64,000 bases of DNA from Anastatus disparis (GCA_017163975.1 JAFFSR010000239.1:1302001-1366000), one strand, 5' to 3'; counted from the stretch's first letter, positions 49,000 through 63,102 are shown. The notes: generated by a model not told the origin, from the sequence alone. Numbers and translations are program-made.

Positions 49000-50051
49000 A
49001 ATTTTTAAATAATTTAAAAGAGATAAATTATTATTGAATAATAAATTCTTAATTATAAATTAATCTTCACCTAATTTTATATTTTTTTTCAATTTTCTTA
49101 ACAAACAGATCCATTAAATAAAATCATTCAACATCTAGTGAAACAAGAATATGATAAAACACATGCTTTCGTGTATCTCTAACAAAAGAGAAAAAAATTA
49201 CGTCATAGTAAAACGTATTAATTTTAGCACCGAATGTAAAATGAATGAAAGAAAAAGATAATAAAAAAATATATATAAATACATATATACAAATGTACGA
49301 ATAGCTTTGCATGATAATATATACATATATGAGAATAAGAGTTATGAATCAGCATTGATGCCGCACATCCAGCATCGTTAATTCAATCAAATCCAATAAA
49401 CCATCCTATAGGCAATAAAAAATATAAAAAAAAAGTTTCCATACAAGCGAGTTTATACTACCACCCTATCATAAAACAACATAAGCCGCTTTTTCTCTCT
49501 CTATCTTTCTCGTCGACTCTATATATGTTATATTACACAAAAACTTTGTATTACAATGGACAATGAGTTGCTTTATTCGTTTGATACTGTACGATGAAAT
49601 TCGTATACCGTGAAAAGTACAATTTAAACGAATAATCTAAAAAGGTAGATAACGAAGAAAAATAAAATGTTGTTCCCTTATAACGTTGAGTCTGACGATC
49701 GCGCAAGATAAGGTTCAATCCACCCTTAGTTGATTGTTGTTTTTAGATATACGTTGATTTTTAATTGAAAAGTAACATAGGGTTTGTAATGATTGTATTT
49801 TATCTCATGGATATATTTTATATTGTTAATTACGAAATTTATTTATTTATTGATTTTGACAGATCATAGATATTCTTACTAGAGTAAAGTAAAGATAATT
49901 TTATTTTACTCTACCTATTCTGTTGCTTCCAAATACATTTTTAAACTTAAAAATCTTGTTTTTTTACTTAATTAAGTGCAAAAAAATGGAAAAAAAACTG
50001 CATCAGATGCATCAAGAAAAATTTCGAAACAGATAATTATATAACAATTCT
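49000..50051. other. AT-rich intergenic region
   Basis: No gene or element recognised apart from a mildly GC-richer stretch around 49330-49720. Confidence 0.4.
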
Positions 50052-50249
50052 TTTTTAAATTTATTTAACGTCGCTGTATTTATCATGCCATTGTGATGCT
50101 AATTAGCGACCGAGGTCATCAGTGTGTTTGTGAACAAAGCACTTGGAACGTATAGTGGTGCTTGTATAAATCAGCCGAGAGCGGGATTCGAACTCGAAAC
50201 CTCGAGATTACGAATCCATCGCTCTACTGAGTGAGCCACTGAAGACCTC
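50052..50249 (-). mobile_element. tRNA-derived SINE, copy 7
   Basis: The plus strand shows the complement: TTTATTTAACGTCGCTGTAT, TAATTAGCGACCGAGGTCAT, GGGATTCGAACTCGAAAC (B box), CTCTACTGAGTGAGCCACTG (A box) and AAGACCTCA at the 5' end of the element. Confidence 0.87.
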
Positions 50250-53200
50250 ACTTTGCGTTTACAATAACTTCAAATTAATTCCAAATCTTTTCTTTTTGCC
50301 AAAATCATATTAACTTGAGATTTTAAATAGTAAATAAAAATTATAAAATCTCAATAGGCTAATTAACGTGCAAATGATTTGATGTGATATTTACATTTCA
50401 AATTTTTTTAATATACGCAATAGCACAACTGGGAACAACTAAAAAAATACGAATTTTTTTTTTTAAATTATAATTCAGAAATCATCTCACGATGAAAATC
50501 ATCCGAGTAACTCTTTTTTACATAGTTATTTAAAAAAATAGAAAAATATGAGATCGTCAACCTTTCTCCTTTCCCAACAAACTTTTTTTTCAACAGCTAA
50601 ATATATACATGCATAATACATAATAAAATAATCATTCCTTACTAACAAAAAGACAACGAAAAAAAAGCTGAATCACTCGCGCATTAACGATTTACAAATA
50701 CAAAAAAAGTAGAAGTAGAAGAGGAATATAAAAAAAAAAGAACAGGACCACAGCATAAAATTTAATGCACAAAACGCGAGCGCGCGTAAATGTAGAAGCC
50801 GAGCCAGCAGCTATATACTCCTCACAAAAGTAATGACAACGACAACAGAGGAGCATCCCTAAAACTTAAAAAAAAAAGTTTTATACTATACGTTTGAAAA
50901 AAAAGAAAAAAAAAAAAAGTAAAGAAGAGCACCCAAGGCTTGACGTAAGCCGACCTACTTTATAAAGTAGGGCCTTAGAGGAATTATAACGGCGTAGTAG
51001 AGAAATGATTTGTATAGGTTTTCACGTGTGCGCTTATATATGCTACTCCGCTGCAACCCCCGAAAAGTTTTAATCTCTCTCTTTCTCCACAACCTTATAA
51101 CCGGATTCGAAAAGAGAATACGTCCATGTGTGCACATATATATATATATACAAAAGTGTGTGTGTACTTGTGTGTATATAAGCCTGCAAGAGGATACTAA
51201 AAAGGGCCCTGGTTTTTGCTGCTATACTATACCATACTCTTCGACCCTTCGATAAGTTGTTGGTTGAAAGTTTCGAGAGATGGAGAAGGAAAGCTTCCGG
51301 GGATCGAATATTTAAAAAAAAAAAACTTTATACGCATATACAGATATATTTCTTTATGGAGGAAGAGTAATGCTAGAGGGTGTGGATGGAAAATTGGGTG
51401 CGAGTTTGTAACTGGGAGGAGACGTAAGATTTTTCATTCTTAAATATTGATTTATTGGATTTCGCAATTATCTAAAAGGTTGCTTAGCTGCTTGGGATGA
51501 AGTGTAGAAAATTTATGGTATTTTACGTTTTTGAGTTGTAATGGAAATGTATTATAAATGAATATTATCGATTATTTAAATAAATTCAACGTTTAGCTTT
51601 GTAGTTAATAGTGCAATCAATATATTAATACCAAATATTTATAATTTAACAGTAGAAAATACTTTGATTTTTTAAATAATAATAGTTTGAAAAATGATAT
51701 TAAAAATAAATTTATAAAATTCTGAAAATCAGTAAACCCAAAAATAAGAAATAAATACAGTAAAAATAAAGCACATGAGAAACAGGATGAAATAGTGGAC
51801 CATATAATGTTCAGGGATTTAAAAGGAAGATGAGAATGACAGGAAGAAAAGGGAAAAAAAGCAGAACGAAATAAAAGAGGAAGAAAAAAGTCAAATCCAA
51901 TATTTTATGTGAACTTGTAATGGGAAAAATTTTAGAAGGATCAGGGTGTCAAAAAAAAATATGTAGACTTGTAACAGTTTTTAGACGGTAACGTTTCTTT
52001 TTTTTTTATTAGAGAGGAAGCATATACGTGAGTTAAAATTAACAGTGACAAATCGTATACGTCTAACCGTTACTTGAGAGAAAACTTTGAAAAAAAGTAT
52101 ATATATGCATGTATATATATACTTATATGGGAATTTAATTATAAGACAAATGGAGTTTATGTTTTTCGAGTATTTAAAAAAATCTCAACAGATCATTTGT
52201 ATATGTATGAATGAATAACAGAAAATTCAATTTTTAAATTCAATTTTGAAATATAAAACGTTATGTATCTTCATTAATATATTAAAAGTCACATAATCAA
52301 TTTTTCACATCACATAAAAAAATTTTGTGTTTAATTAATCAAAATTCTACACATAATAATCTCAGTTGAGAAAATTTTATAAAAACTATATTTCAACGGT
52401 TTAGTAAAAGTTATGTTTGAAAAAATATAATTATTCAATAGAACTTTGCTGTATTAATATAAAAAAATTTTTTGCATATTTAACCCACGAAATTTTGCGT
52501 GTCAAGTGAGACACAAATTTTTTTTTATTTTTAATTTCACGTGGATTTTAAAATAAAAATTTCAACACAAAAATTTATGAATAATATACAGTTTTTGAAT
52601 GTGTAATTCTGAGTTATGAGACAATTTTAATAACAAAGTACATATTTTGCATGTAAACTCGACGACAATTTTCGTTGTTTAAAATTACATAACAATTTTA
52701 GTCTATAAAAAATTTAATGATAATTTTAGGTACTTATGTGTGAAAAATTTTTAAATAAAAATTTTGTAATAATAAGAAATTTTTTACAGTATAGATTATA
52801 AGTTTTCAAATCACATATGCCAAATCGATTTAAAATTAACAAAATAAAATTACATGATCTAACCAAGCTCCATCTGTCTTAGCTACACGTGAAAAGTAAC
52901 AAAGATTCATTGAACAAAGATTTTTCTGTATAATTTTCTCTTATCTCATTGTAAATACAACCCGTGACTTAAATAAAGAATAGATAAAACCTATCCACAT
53001 AAAGTCGTTTCCTTATTTCACACTATAAACTTCATAAAGCACAATATAATATTCAAATTTCCACAAAAAAAAAAAAAACAACCACATCCGATTAATCATG
53101 TCAAGTGAACAAAGGTCAAGGTTTCATGACGAAATCTCTATGTACGAGTCCAATAAGTTACGAAAATAGAAGTGAATTTGTGAAAAGAAAACTATAGATG

Positions 53201-56200
53201 TGAGCCCCCTTTTTTCTTTCCCTTATGCACTAAACATTGCATTTCGTCGAATTGCACGTGTGCATACGCGTAAGGGGAGTTACAAAATTATACACGTTTC
53301 ATACTAATGTCTACCAATCAATTTTTTTTTCTTTTTTTTTTTTAGATATTTATATATTTTTTCAGACGCGCGAAAATATCGTCATGTGTGTAGAGAGAGA
53401 AAATTTTTTTTTAGGTAATATATACGGTATATCGAATCACATGGCTATTACAATACAGGCATCCGTGCAGATCGGTATGCATTTCAGCAGGGATGCACGT
53501 GCGAGATATGCAAAGGGGAAAGTAAAGCTCTGCAAATTATATTGGAGTGTTAGTTTGCTTTAGTGTTTAGTTAATCTGTTATTAAGATTTAGATGTCGTT
53601 TTTAGAGATTTTTTTTATTGCATAAAAAATTTAAGGATTATTTATATAATATATCGTATTTAAAACCATAAATAATACTTTACAGAAAGTTATAGAATCT
53701 GGTAGTAATGTTGGTTGGACATATAAAAATGAATTAAAATAGACATCGAAGTAAAAATTTCAATAAATTTTGCTTTGTAATAAAAGTATATACTTTGTCA
53801 TTAAAAAAATAGAACCCTTGAATTAATATATAATTTATTGAATGCTAATAATCCATCTAATTACATCTACTGTATCCACGATTAAAAAACTACTTTAAAA
53901 TAATTTAACAGCTATAGTTAATAAAAAAATTAAATTGAAGAAATACGTGAAGCACAACGCTCTCATATACGTAACAACAGGAAATCTTTATTTTTCCATC
54001 ACCCGAGTCAAAGGTCAGTCACCAAATTTTCCTAAGAGAGTTCGATACAATTTTTTTACTTGATAACATAGTCAAATACAACAACAACAGTTTTTTTACG
54101 TATGATAGAGGTTAAAGATTATTTTGAATAAACTTATAAATTTATAAAGAAATAAGTCGTGGAGAAAATTCAAACGCTGTGAGGGAGTTATATAAATTAA
54201 TTTTTATTTTCTTTATAATGATAAAATTTTTTCAAACAAAATTTAGAATTTATAGTTGATGGTAAAATACTTTAGCAAACTTTAAACATCTCAAAAGAGA
54301 AGAATTTTAAAAAAATACGATTTAACTAGCAGTGGTGTTTCAGTGATCACAAGAAGCCCTCTTAAAAAGTCTAATACACTTTGTGCTTACAAGTACTGTC
54401 TAAGCACACAGCACACCCTTTATAAAAGCCAACTATAAAACCAAGAAGGAGAAAAAGAATTGAAGGTCATCATAGCCATAATCGCAATAATCAAAAAGTA
54501 TACCCCAATACACATGTGTACATACATAGATTCGCTCACATCTGCGTAAATGATTTTAAGGTTAACTTATGAAAAAGGATAACCTATATATATGCTTACC
54601 TATATAATACATATAGAGAATATATACTTTTCTATTTCGAAGCTTGAAGAAAAAAGGGAAGCGTAGAGAGTGAGAGAGAAAGTAATGTTGAGTACACATT
54701 GGTCGCGCTCACGTGCATGGCCACGCGTCCCCTTTATATACACAATTTTTATAACAAAGGGCCCGCACACACACATATATACGCAAGTATAGAAGAACTT
54801 TCAGATAAATAGAACGAGGCTTTTTGTATGTACTAGGAGAGAAAGATAAAGGTAGGTTTGAACGAAGTTAGAGATAAAGAAAATCGAATGTGATTAAAGG
54901 TAATATAAAGAGGTTGGTATATAAAAATCTCTTTTGTAAAATGAGCTATGTGTAATTAAATTTTTTTATATTTAAATATTTTAAGCTTATAGGATTTTAC
55001 ATCAAAGTTAGCTGATCGGGATGCTTTTTATGAATCAGAAGTGGTTAAAATGAGTCAGACATTATTTGCGTGGACATAGTCTGGTTTAAATTTTATTAAT
55101 TTCATATTATTTATGTACAATCGCCAATCACTTGAAAATTATTGCAATAATTTAACAAATTTTCATTAGTTATATAAATAATATATGTATTAACATATTC
55201 GTTACGTAAATTCTGATAAACTTAAATTAATATTTAGCAAACACTTATCAGGTCAATATGTTTAAACTTTGACTAATGATAAAGATATTTACTTGGGAAG
55301 TTATAAAGTAAAAGTTTAACAGCTTGGAACAACGAATAGAGAAGAAAATCGTCTATAAGAGTGATATTTGTTACATATAGTTGATAAAGTAGATTGGAAT
55401 GGATTATGGCGGAACGATTCAAAAGTTTCGTTCATTATAAATTATTTATAGGCTGAAGTATTGATTATTAATTTAACAGTATGTTTTTGCAGTAAAGATT
55501 GGTAATGAATAATAAATTTTGTAAAATTGAATTAATATAAATAAATGATATATTCTCTAAGAAATTGCTAAATAGTTTTTTATTGGAATTTTTATCAAGA
55601 AAATAAATATCAATAATTAATCAATTTAGTCAAAAAAAATGATTTTGATTGATTCTTTAACATATCGTCTATTGCGAATGTGGGATTGCATTGTATACTT
55701 GCTTTATGAGTAATAGCCACTACTACTTGCTGTTTAAATAGCAGCAACTACTTACAAGTTTAGAAAAAATTTAATAATATTCAAGCAATTTTAAGGCAAG
55801 TACATTTATTGCGTGCTTGGAAGAATTTAGCGAAAGAATTCGAAGAAATTTGATGGTATTAAAAAGTTGCTTTAAATTCAACAGATCTTAATCTTTTTTA
55901 TTAACAAATTTATTAGTATACGACTTAAGCGTTATCATAATCAATACTTGAATTTTATTATTAGACTTTCTCTAAACATTTTTAACTTTATAGCGTTCTA
56001 AAATATTATATTTGTAAATTTAGAATAATTTAAAAAGTTTTGGAAAAATTTAATAGTGATTGTTAGTTTTCATTATCGCAATAACGTAAATATTAGCACT
56101 ACTACTAAAACTTTCGTAACTTACTAATAAATTTTATGATAAATCACTTTTCGTAAAAGGCGATTGTATTAATTTTGAAAATTTGAACGTTTTCATGCAT

Positions 56201-57291
56201 TTTTAAAAATTTTAAGTTTTTTTCAATCACTAAATTTCATAATGAACAAAAATCTTTTTTTAACAAATTTATAAATATTGATCCCGATAATTGAGTTCAA
56301 AATAAAAAATTTGATCGTGCAACAATGTATTATTAATTAAAATTTTTATTTTTGTCGTTAACAATGAAACTTTCCTTACAATAAGCTACATTATCCCAGA
56401 GAATTATAATTCAACTCGATAAAACTATTTTTAGATACATCGGAAGATATATACATTGTCATAAAAAGCAAAAAGTTGAATAGACTTGCAATACATCTCT
56501 GATTATCATAAAACTATATCCTTTCAAAATAATCATCAAAAAGTACATTTATCAAATTCAAGTTACCCATAAATGAATTTTTTTCTCGAGATCACGATAA
56601 ACTTTACATTGTACTTAAACTTTTATTATGTGTACGAAAAAAAACAATTTTTTTTTCAAAAAGCTACGGATTTTTTTTTATTACATCAAAAAGGGGATTA
56701 TATTTTACGTGCGCAAGCGCGGAATGTATACGATTATAATACAAAGTGCATATGGCTAGCACCGTAGAATTGAATGCGCGTGAGAAACAACAATGAAACT
56801 TGAAATAATAAGGGACTGTTTATGTACTGACACAGAAACTCACACACTTACGTACGCAGTAGCTACGCTAAACGAATATTTCGATAGAGAATGAAAATTT
56901 AATATATGCCGTTGTGTTGTTTTTTTTTTCTTCTTTTCTTTTATGTCGAGCGTGCTTTTAGTGCGATGTACCGTTATTATAGGAATTAAAAAAGCTTCTT
57001 ATTTTTTCTCACAGCAACTCAAAAAGGAAATTATAAATTTTCTGTTTTGAATGATATGAAAGCTTGGCGCATTCATTAATGTGATACGAGCACCGAATTG
57101 AATGAACTTGAGGACTTTTTTTTAACGATAAAGTATACGTTACATAAAAAAGTTAAATATGATATAAATAATTTTAATAGTTATATCGTATAATTATATT
57201 TATCCAAGACGCGGGCGCCCACCAAACACAATGTAACTTAAAAAATAATTTCCCCCCACTACATCGATTCATATCCACTTAATAACGAGTA
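50250..57291. other. Intergenic region with repeated small islands
   Basis: GC-richer or purine-rich islands at about 50640-51470, 51770-52140, 53090-53560, 54400-54920 and 56680-57000 within AT-rich DNA. The first contains the perfect 18-bp palindrome CCTACTTTATAAAGTAGG at 50954-50971 and TATATAAGCC near 51174; the fourth contains TCACGTGCATGG near 54710 and CCCTTTATATACAC near 54731. No coding exon with splice support or RNA gene was found. Confidence 0.4.
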
Positions 57292-57497
57292 GAGCTCGTC
57301 AGTGGCTCAGTCGGCAGATCGATGGATTCGTAATCTCGAGGTCCCGAGTTCGAATCCCGCTCTTTGCTGATTTATACAAGCACCACTGTACGTCTACATG
57401 TGCTTTGTTCACAAACACACTGATGACCTCCGTCGCTAATTAGCATCGTTACGATAATTAAAATACAGCGACGTTAAATAAAATTTAAAAAAAAAAA
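57292..57497 (+). mobile_element. tRNA-derived SINE, copy 8
   Basis: GAGCTCGTCAGTGGCTCAGT, B box GAGTTCGAATCCCG, ACATGTGCTTTGTTCACAAA, CCTCCGTCGCTAATTAGCAT and GCGACGTTAAATAAAATTTA with an A-rich tail. One of the best-preserved copies. Confidence 0.88.
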
Positions 57498-60400
57498 TTT
57501 TAATGTTAGACCTTAAGTACTTAATGTATAGAAATCACATATATTTTTTTATTTCTGTTTAAATTATGTGCTTATGTCGATATCATATACTTAATATAAT
57601 CAAATCACAGCATTCAAACCCATCAACCATCCAGAAGACCTTTTTTCAAATACCATTTGTATTAAAATAAATTATATAATCCTGATATCGAAACAACAAA
57701 GTACTGAAATCGAAGAAAAAAAGGGATCGAGTATTCGTTGTTATGTTAAAAAAAATCAATAATAAAAATGTTCCAAATAGATATACCTCACATTTAAAAT
57801 TCCATTACATTATCAACGTGCTCTCTTTCTTTTCTCCCTCCCCCATGTAAATCAAGCAAGTTCCTAAACAATCGAAACAGCCGGCACACACGTATTTGCA
57901 TGCATAAAAAATTAAACTCTTCTTTCTCTCTATTTTTTTTTGTTCTTTCTCTTTATACCATTATACTTGGGTATTCTGTTGGAGTCAAGTGTAGGCTATT
58001 TATTGCATAGAAATATAGTATAAACGAGAAGGGGAAATAAAATAAAGATAATAGGATGGACCGAGATTGATTGAGCGTGAATTATAAATTGTAAAGCGAT
58101 ATGGTTGATCATAGTGAATTTTTCAATTGATAATGATTTATTATTAAGGGTGATAGTTGTTAGATTTGTGTGAAGGTTAAAAATATTTAAATTTCTACTT
58201 TAATTTATTATAATTTTCTCTATAAAGGTTTGAAATATAAATTCTTCAGAGGTGAATATAAATTGATAGCTAAATTCTTTACGTGATTCTTAATTTACAG
58301 GATGAAAACTAAATAAAATGTTTTTATTTTTTATACTGCTTTGTTCATTTAAATTTAATAAATAATGAAATAAATAGCACAAGACTTTTTTTAAACCAAT
58401 GCCAATATTACAATAAGAAAAAAATACAAAGAATTCTCCAATGTATACTTTTTTTCATCACTCACAAAAAAAACTTGATGATATTTTTTTTCTTTTTTAT
58501 TCAATTTTAGTCAGGTCGACATGACCTCTCTCTCGGTGTGTGTATGTGCCAGTGAACAGAAACACAAAGGTACGTAGCTTAATTCGGTATAACCTTAAGG
58601 TACACATAAGAAAATCCACGCGTGTATTCATTGTGAAATGGTTGGAAGTATATAAAGAACGAAATTTCCACGTGAATGAGTATGCGCTAGGTGCTCAATC
58701 TCTTTCATACAAGTGCGCTTTTTTTTTATTCTTGTTAGGGATAAAATCCGTATCCTTAAGATGAATGTGACTGTAACATACGTGAAGGTATATGCTGAAG
58801 AAAGGTTACCTTTTTTTATTGTTAAGGTGCTCGTATTTTAAAGCTAGGAACTTTTAGATATTATACACAAAGAAAATTTTCTATAAAATTTACAATAAAA
58901 TTCTGCATAAAAATTACAGCAAAGCTTCTTTTAATTATTGTGATGAAATCTTACAAAATTTACAGGTAAGCACTGTAAAAATCATAGCCATTTTAGTAAA
59001 AATTATTCGAAAAACTTTGAATTTTGTTTACATGTTCAATACGTATTTAGACAATAACTTAAAAGTATACAATGTCCAAAGATTGGAGTGACGATCACCA
59101 TAATTTTTATACAAAAATGTTCTGCATAGTTGAAAGCATTAGACTTCATATAAATAATTATATTTATTATAGTACTTACTTATTTTATAAATTTATTGTA
59201 AAAAAATTGAGCACTATCAAAATGTTAATATAAAAAAAATTATTAATTTTTTTTTAAAATCAAGCAATTTTTAATAATTAAATAGTATTTACGATTTATC
59301 TAGTTAAAATTTCCAAAATCAAATGAAAATAGAGAAAAAACTAAAAGCAAGTGTAATAATGAAACCATCGCGCGCGCGTTTAATACCTGCATCGTAATGT
59401 GCAAGTGCGCCTTCCGCTTTCTCTAGTTTCCCCCCTTACATTTTTCACGTGTACATATAACCACCCTAACTTATATACGTATCAAATTCAAGCCTCCCTT
59501 TTCATTCTTTACCACCCCCTTTTTTTACATGTCTCTTTCTTTCCGAAGGGGTGCCCCCCCCCCTTTTTACTGAATTTTTATTTCTGTACGCGTCCATGAG
59601 CTGTAACTGGCAGTAGGTTTTTTTTGTTTATTATCTGTCAACTCAATGTAGGACGTGAGGGTATTTTTTCCAAGGCTAAAGGAATGATTGTTATCATTAG
59701 CAATTCGGCAGCATATGTTTGCTAGATGAATGGTTTGCGAGATGGTTTTAGATTGAATGTGATTTCGTTTTCTCTGTCTCTTATTTTTGTTGCTGTAGAT
59801 TATTTTTACTGCCTTTTGAATTTTATTAGCATTATCATTATTATCATTGATCTTTTTTTCCTAAATTTTGATATTAAAATCTGATATCTTTTTGCGATAA
59901 ATGCAACATTGGTAGAACGTAATTTAGTATTGCGTGTATCTTTCCTGCTTCGTAGTGTATGTTATTATTCGGTAAATTTTAGAATGTACACTTTTGGTTT
60001 AATGAAGTATGCTACATTATTCCATTAAAAATAGGAAAAAAAAATACATCAATCGCAAATTTGTCAAGTCTTACAAAAGAAAACTAAAGTCAACTCATAC
60101 AAATTTTCTAGCAATTCTGAAGGAAAATCGGAATCACCGTAAATATCTTCCGGTTCAAAAATTTCGAATAAAACTTTTAGCAACCAAGAGTGAAATATAT
60201 CATGACCGAGAGAAGAAAAAATTTTCAAAATTCGAGCATTTTAAGTAACAAAGAATACAATAAACAAAAATGTACTAATTTCACGACAGCTCAATCGGCT
60301 CCAAAAAATACTGGACACACGTAACAAAAAAAAGAAAAAATAGTACGACGTAGATCTTTCATCCACTTTCTTCCTTTTTTTTATTTTATTTTTTTTTCTT

Positions 60401-60980
60401 TATTTCCCCCTACGTCATGACACGTGTGCGTACTTCTAGTAGACTAAGCTCTCTTCTTTTTCTTCTTAGGAGAATTGTCCATTGCGTTATTCATCTTCAA
60501 CTTCTTTTTTTTCTTCTTCTTTTCTTTCTTTTTCGATTCTCGAAAAAAAAAGACTTTTTCACTCTTGTGTTATTCAAGTGGCGAAGAGCTCTTCTTGCTT
60601 CTTCTTTTTTTGTATGCAAAGAGAATACGTTTGTCGCTTCATAAATTTATTATGAATAAGAACAAATTTGTTATGTGCGAGAATAGAGATTTTTTTTGTT
60701 ATTTTCATATTGAAAAGTAAGTCGTTAAGTGGTTTCTTGTTCAATATCGCGTGAAAATAAATTTATCGCATATATTGTAATGAATAAATCGTTTACGACG
60801 TTTAACAAAACTTTTTTGTAGTAAGCGTAATGGATCCTCCTCACTTTTTCTTAAATAATAAGCTATGTAGCATTGTGATTTTATTTACAAAGAAAATTTC
60901 AAGAAACATCTAAAACAATTAGAATTTGAAAAAAGATACATTTTATAAACTTTTAAGAATACTATTCAAAAAGACATAAA
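57498..60980. other. Intergenic region, no gene recognised
   Basis: AT-rich with pyrimidine-rich islands at about 57820-58080, 58500-58830, 59350-59640 and 60340-60640. Notable are a C-run at 59555-59565 and CACGTG cores near 58671, 59449 and 60421. ORFs in these blocks are Phe/Leu/Ser-rich readings of CT tracts. Confidence 0.4.
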
Positions 60981-60984
60981 AATA

Positions 60985-61200
60985 CATGAAATTTAATATG
61001 CAGTTTTCAAAAAATTTTCACATGAAATTTAATGTGTTTAGACTATTAAAGTGAAATTGCATTAAATTTCCTGCACACCTACAGTAAAATTACAGTAGAT
61101 TGCTATTTTTATATATATCAGCATCAAATTTATATAAATAAACATTCAAATTTCGTTGAAAATTAAAGTACACATGCATTAAATTTCAATCTTTACTTCC
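60985..61200. repeat. Repeat containing ACATGAAATTTAATG and its complement
   Basis: The motif ACATGAAATTTAATG and inverted forms (GCATTAAATTTC) occur several times here and again at 62590-62605 and 63165-63235. The arrangement in both orientations suggests a decayed inverted-repeat element of which the 62.6-63.2 kb sequence is another copy. Confidence 0.45.
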
Positions 61201-61479
61201 ACTGTGTGTACATTTTTAATTATAATTTAATATATTTATTAAAATGATTTTTTCAATAAAAAAAGTCTCACAAGAATATAGTTTCGATCCAGAAATAACT
61301 TTTATTACTTCAGAATTGAAGATTTTAAATTTGACTCAAAGTCATAAGATAAATAAGAAATTAATATTAACGCCTTTGAAAAAATCTAACGGTTTTCTCT
61401 TAAAATGACTTTTCATGATCGACAAAGAGTTCCGTAACACTTATATACAGCATAGAATTGAAAATAACATAAACTAAAC

Positions 61480-62310
61480 TAATGTCTCTTCATCCATCTA
61501 TATAAGTTGGCACGCGTCATTATATACGTTTTTCTCTTCACTCTCATTTATAATCATCTATCCTTCTTCTCGCTTTGGTCCACGCGGCTTCTCCTTTAAG
61601 AAAAAAAAAGGAAGAAATCTTCCCCCGACTTTTTCTATGTATCTTTCTCTCTTCGTCTCTCTTTCATTCTTTTTTTTCTCATTATTCTTCTCAATATACG
61701 TGTAAGAAATCACTATGTTCGTCATGATGCCATTCAACTGGAGACTCCAGCTTCATTCTTCCTGCTTGTCGCGCGTAAGAAATCAGCCGGGGATCCCTTT
61801 CATGAAAAATAAAAAAAAAGAAAGAAAAGAAATAAAAAGGAAGAAAAGACAAGACGACATCGTCCACCCTCTCTCTCTAACTTTTTCTTTTTCTCTTTTA
61901 TTTTTCTACCGTACCAGGTATAGATACTACACTATACGTAAGATATGGAGATTTATTTGCCGATTCGATATTTTTCGTTTAAAAGGGAGGGTGGCAGTAT
62001 GCGCACAAGCCAATGGGGTATTGTTCGAAATTGATCGCGTCATGCCGTTATATATATATACATCAGAAAAAAGAGAAAAGGGAGAGATTCTTCAACGCGT
62101 GTCAACTAAAAGTTTGTTGAAGTTACCATGTCGATCTATCGTATATTTCTCTTTTATTGTGGCTCGAACGGATAGATCGGTTGGTAAGAAAAATTTATTG
62201 CCGGTTCCGATGATTTTGGTGCTGTAAGACTTATTCCTTTACTTTTTTTTACTTTTAATTTTATCTCCATAACGATGTTTGTCTTCTTGGTTTGGTTTTT
62301 TTGAAAGATT
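61480..62310. other. CT-rich island with the longest open frame of the right-hand region
   Basis: A 170-codon plus-strand ORF (61715-62227) crosses the island. It is dominated by Lys/Arg and Phe/Leu runs from AG- and CT-rich DNA, has no recognised domain and shows no splice or promoter support. Treated as non-coding, with some doubt. Confidence 0.35.
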
Positions 62311-62613
62311 TGGTAATGTGTCCCTTTACGTATTGATAAATTTATATGATTTATTAATCTATGAAAAGAAAATCCTTTTTTACGCGTATTACCACGTTGC
62401 TTCGTTAATAAAAGGAATTTGTAAATTCGTTGTATGAGAAAATGAAAGTTTTAGTTAAAAACATGAACAAATTCTAGAACTGACTTTTTTTTAAAGATAA
62501 GAACATTTTAAAGAAAATATTTTCTCTTTTAATACATTCTTGACTTCAATAAATCATAGATCGCTGAAAAAGTTTTCTACTATATTAGCACATGAAATTT
62601 AATGTATTTGGAC

Positions 62614-63102
62614 TAGGGATGTTTGAGTACTCGATTCTGATACGAGTTATTCGAATAAATTACTTGACTTGACGAGGTTAAGTCGAGTATTGACTCGAAC
62701 TTTCCGAGTTACTCGAATTTATCGAGTTGCTCGAAAAAATATGAACTACTCGAATAACTCGTGTTACTCGGATGACTCGAGCTATTTAAATAATTAGATT
62801 ATATCATTCCATGATAATTAGTTTTCATTTACACGAGAAAAATAATTTTTTACCCTTATTTAACTTGTTTTAAATTCTGTCTGTCCGTCTGTTTAGGTGA
62901 AATTTTCGAATCAATTTTAAACTAACTTCGAGTCGAGTCGAGTATTAAACTCAAACTTTTCGAGTTACTCGAATCTACCGAGTAGCTTGAGTCATTCGAG
63001 TACCTCGAGTTATTCATTTTTTTCGAGTACTTCGAGTACTCGACTCAAACTCGAAAAAAAACTCGACTTGAACTCGATTATTCAAGTAGTCGCACACCCC
63101 TA
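62614..63102. mobile_element. Non-autonomous hAT-like element filled with TCGAG/CTCGA repeats
   Basis: 489 bp. Ends: TAGGGATGTTTGAGTACTCG on the left and, as reverse complement, TAGGGGTGTGCGACTACTTG on the right (15 of 20 match). Flanks carry ATTTGGAC (62606-62613) and ATTTGAAC (63105-63112), an 8-bp near-duplication as expected for hAT, with two extra bases on the right. The outer parts are arrays of GAGTTACTCGAA-like units in both orientations around an AT-rich core with CTGTCTGTCCGTCTG. No transposase ORF. Confidence 0.65.

Noticed and set aside
61715..62227. 170-codon plus-strand ORF
   Set aside because: Low-complexity Lys/Arg and Phe/Leu composition from AG/CT tracts, no domain and no transcription signals; kept only as a note in the feature list.
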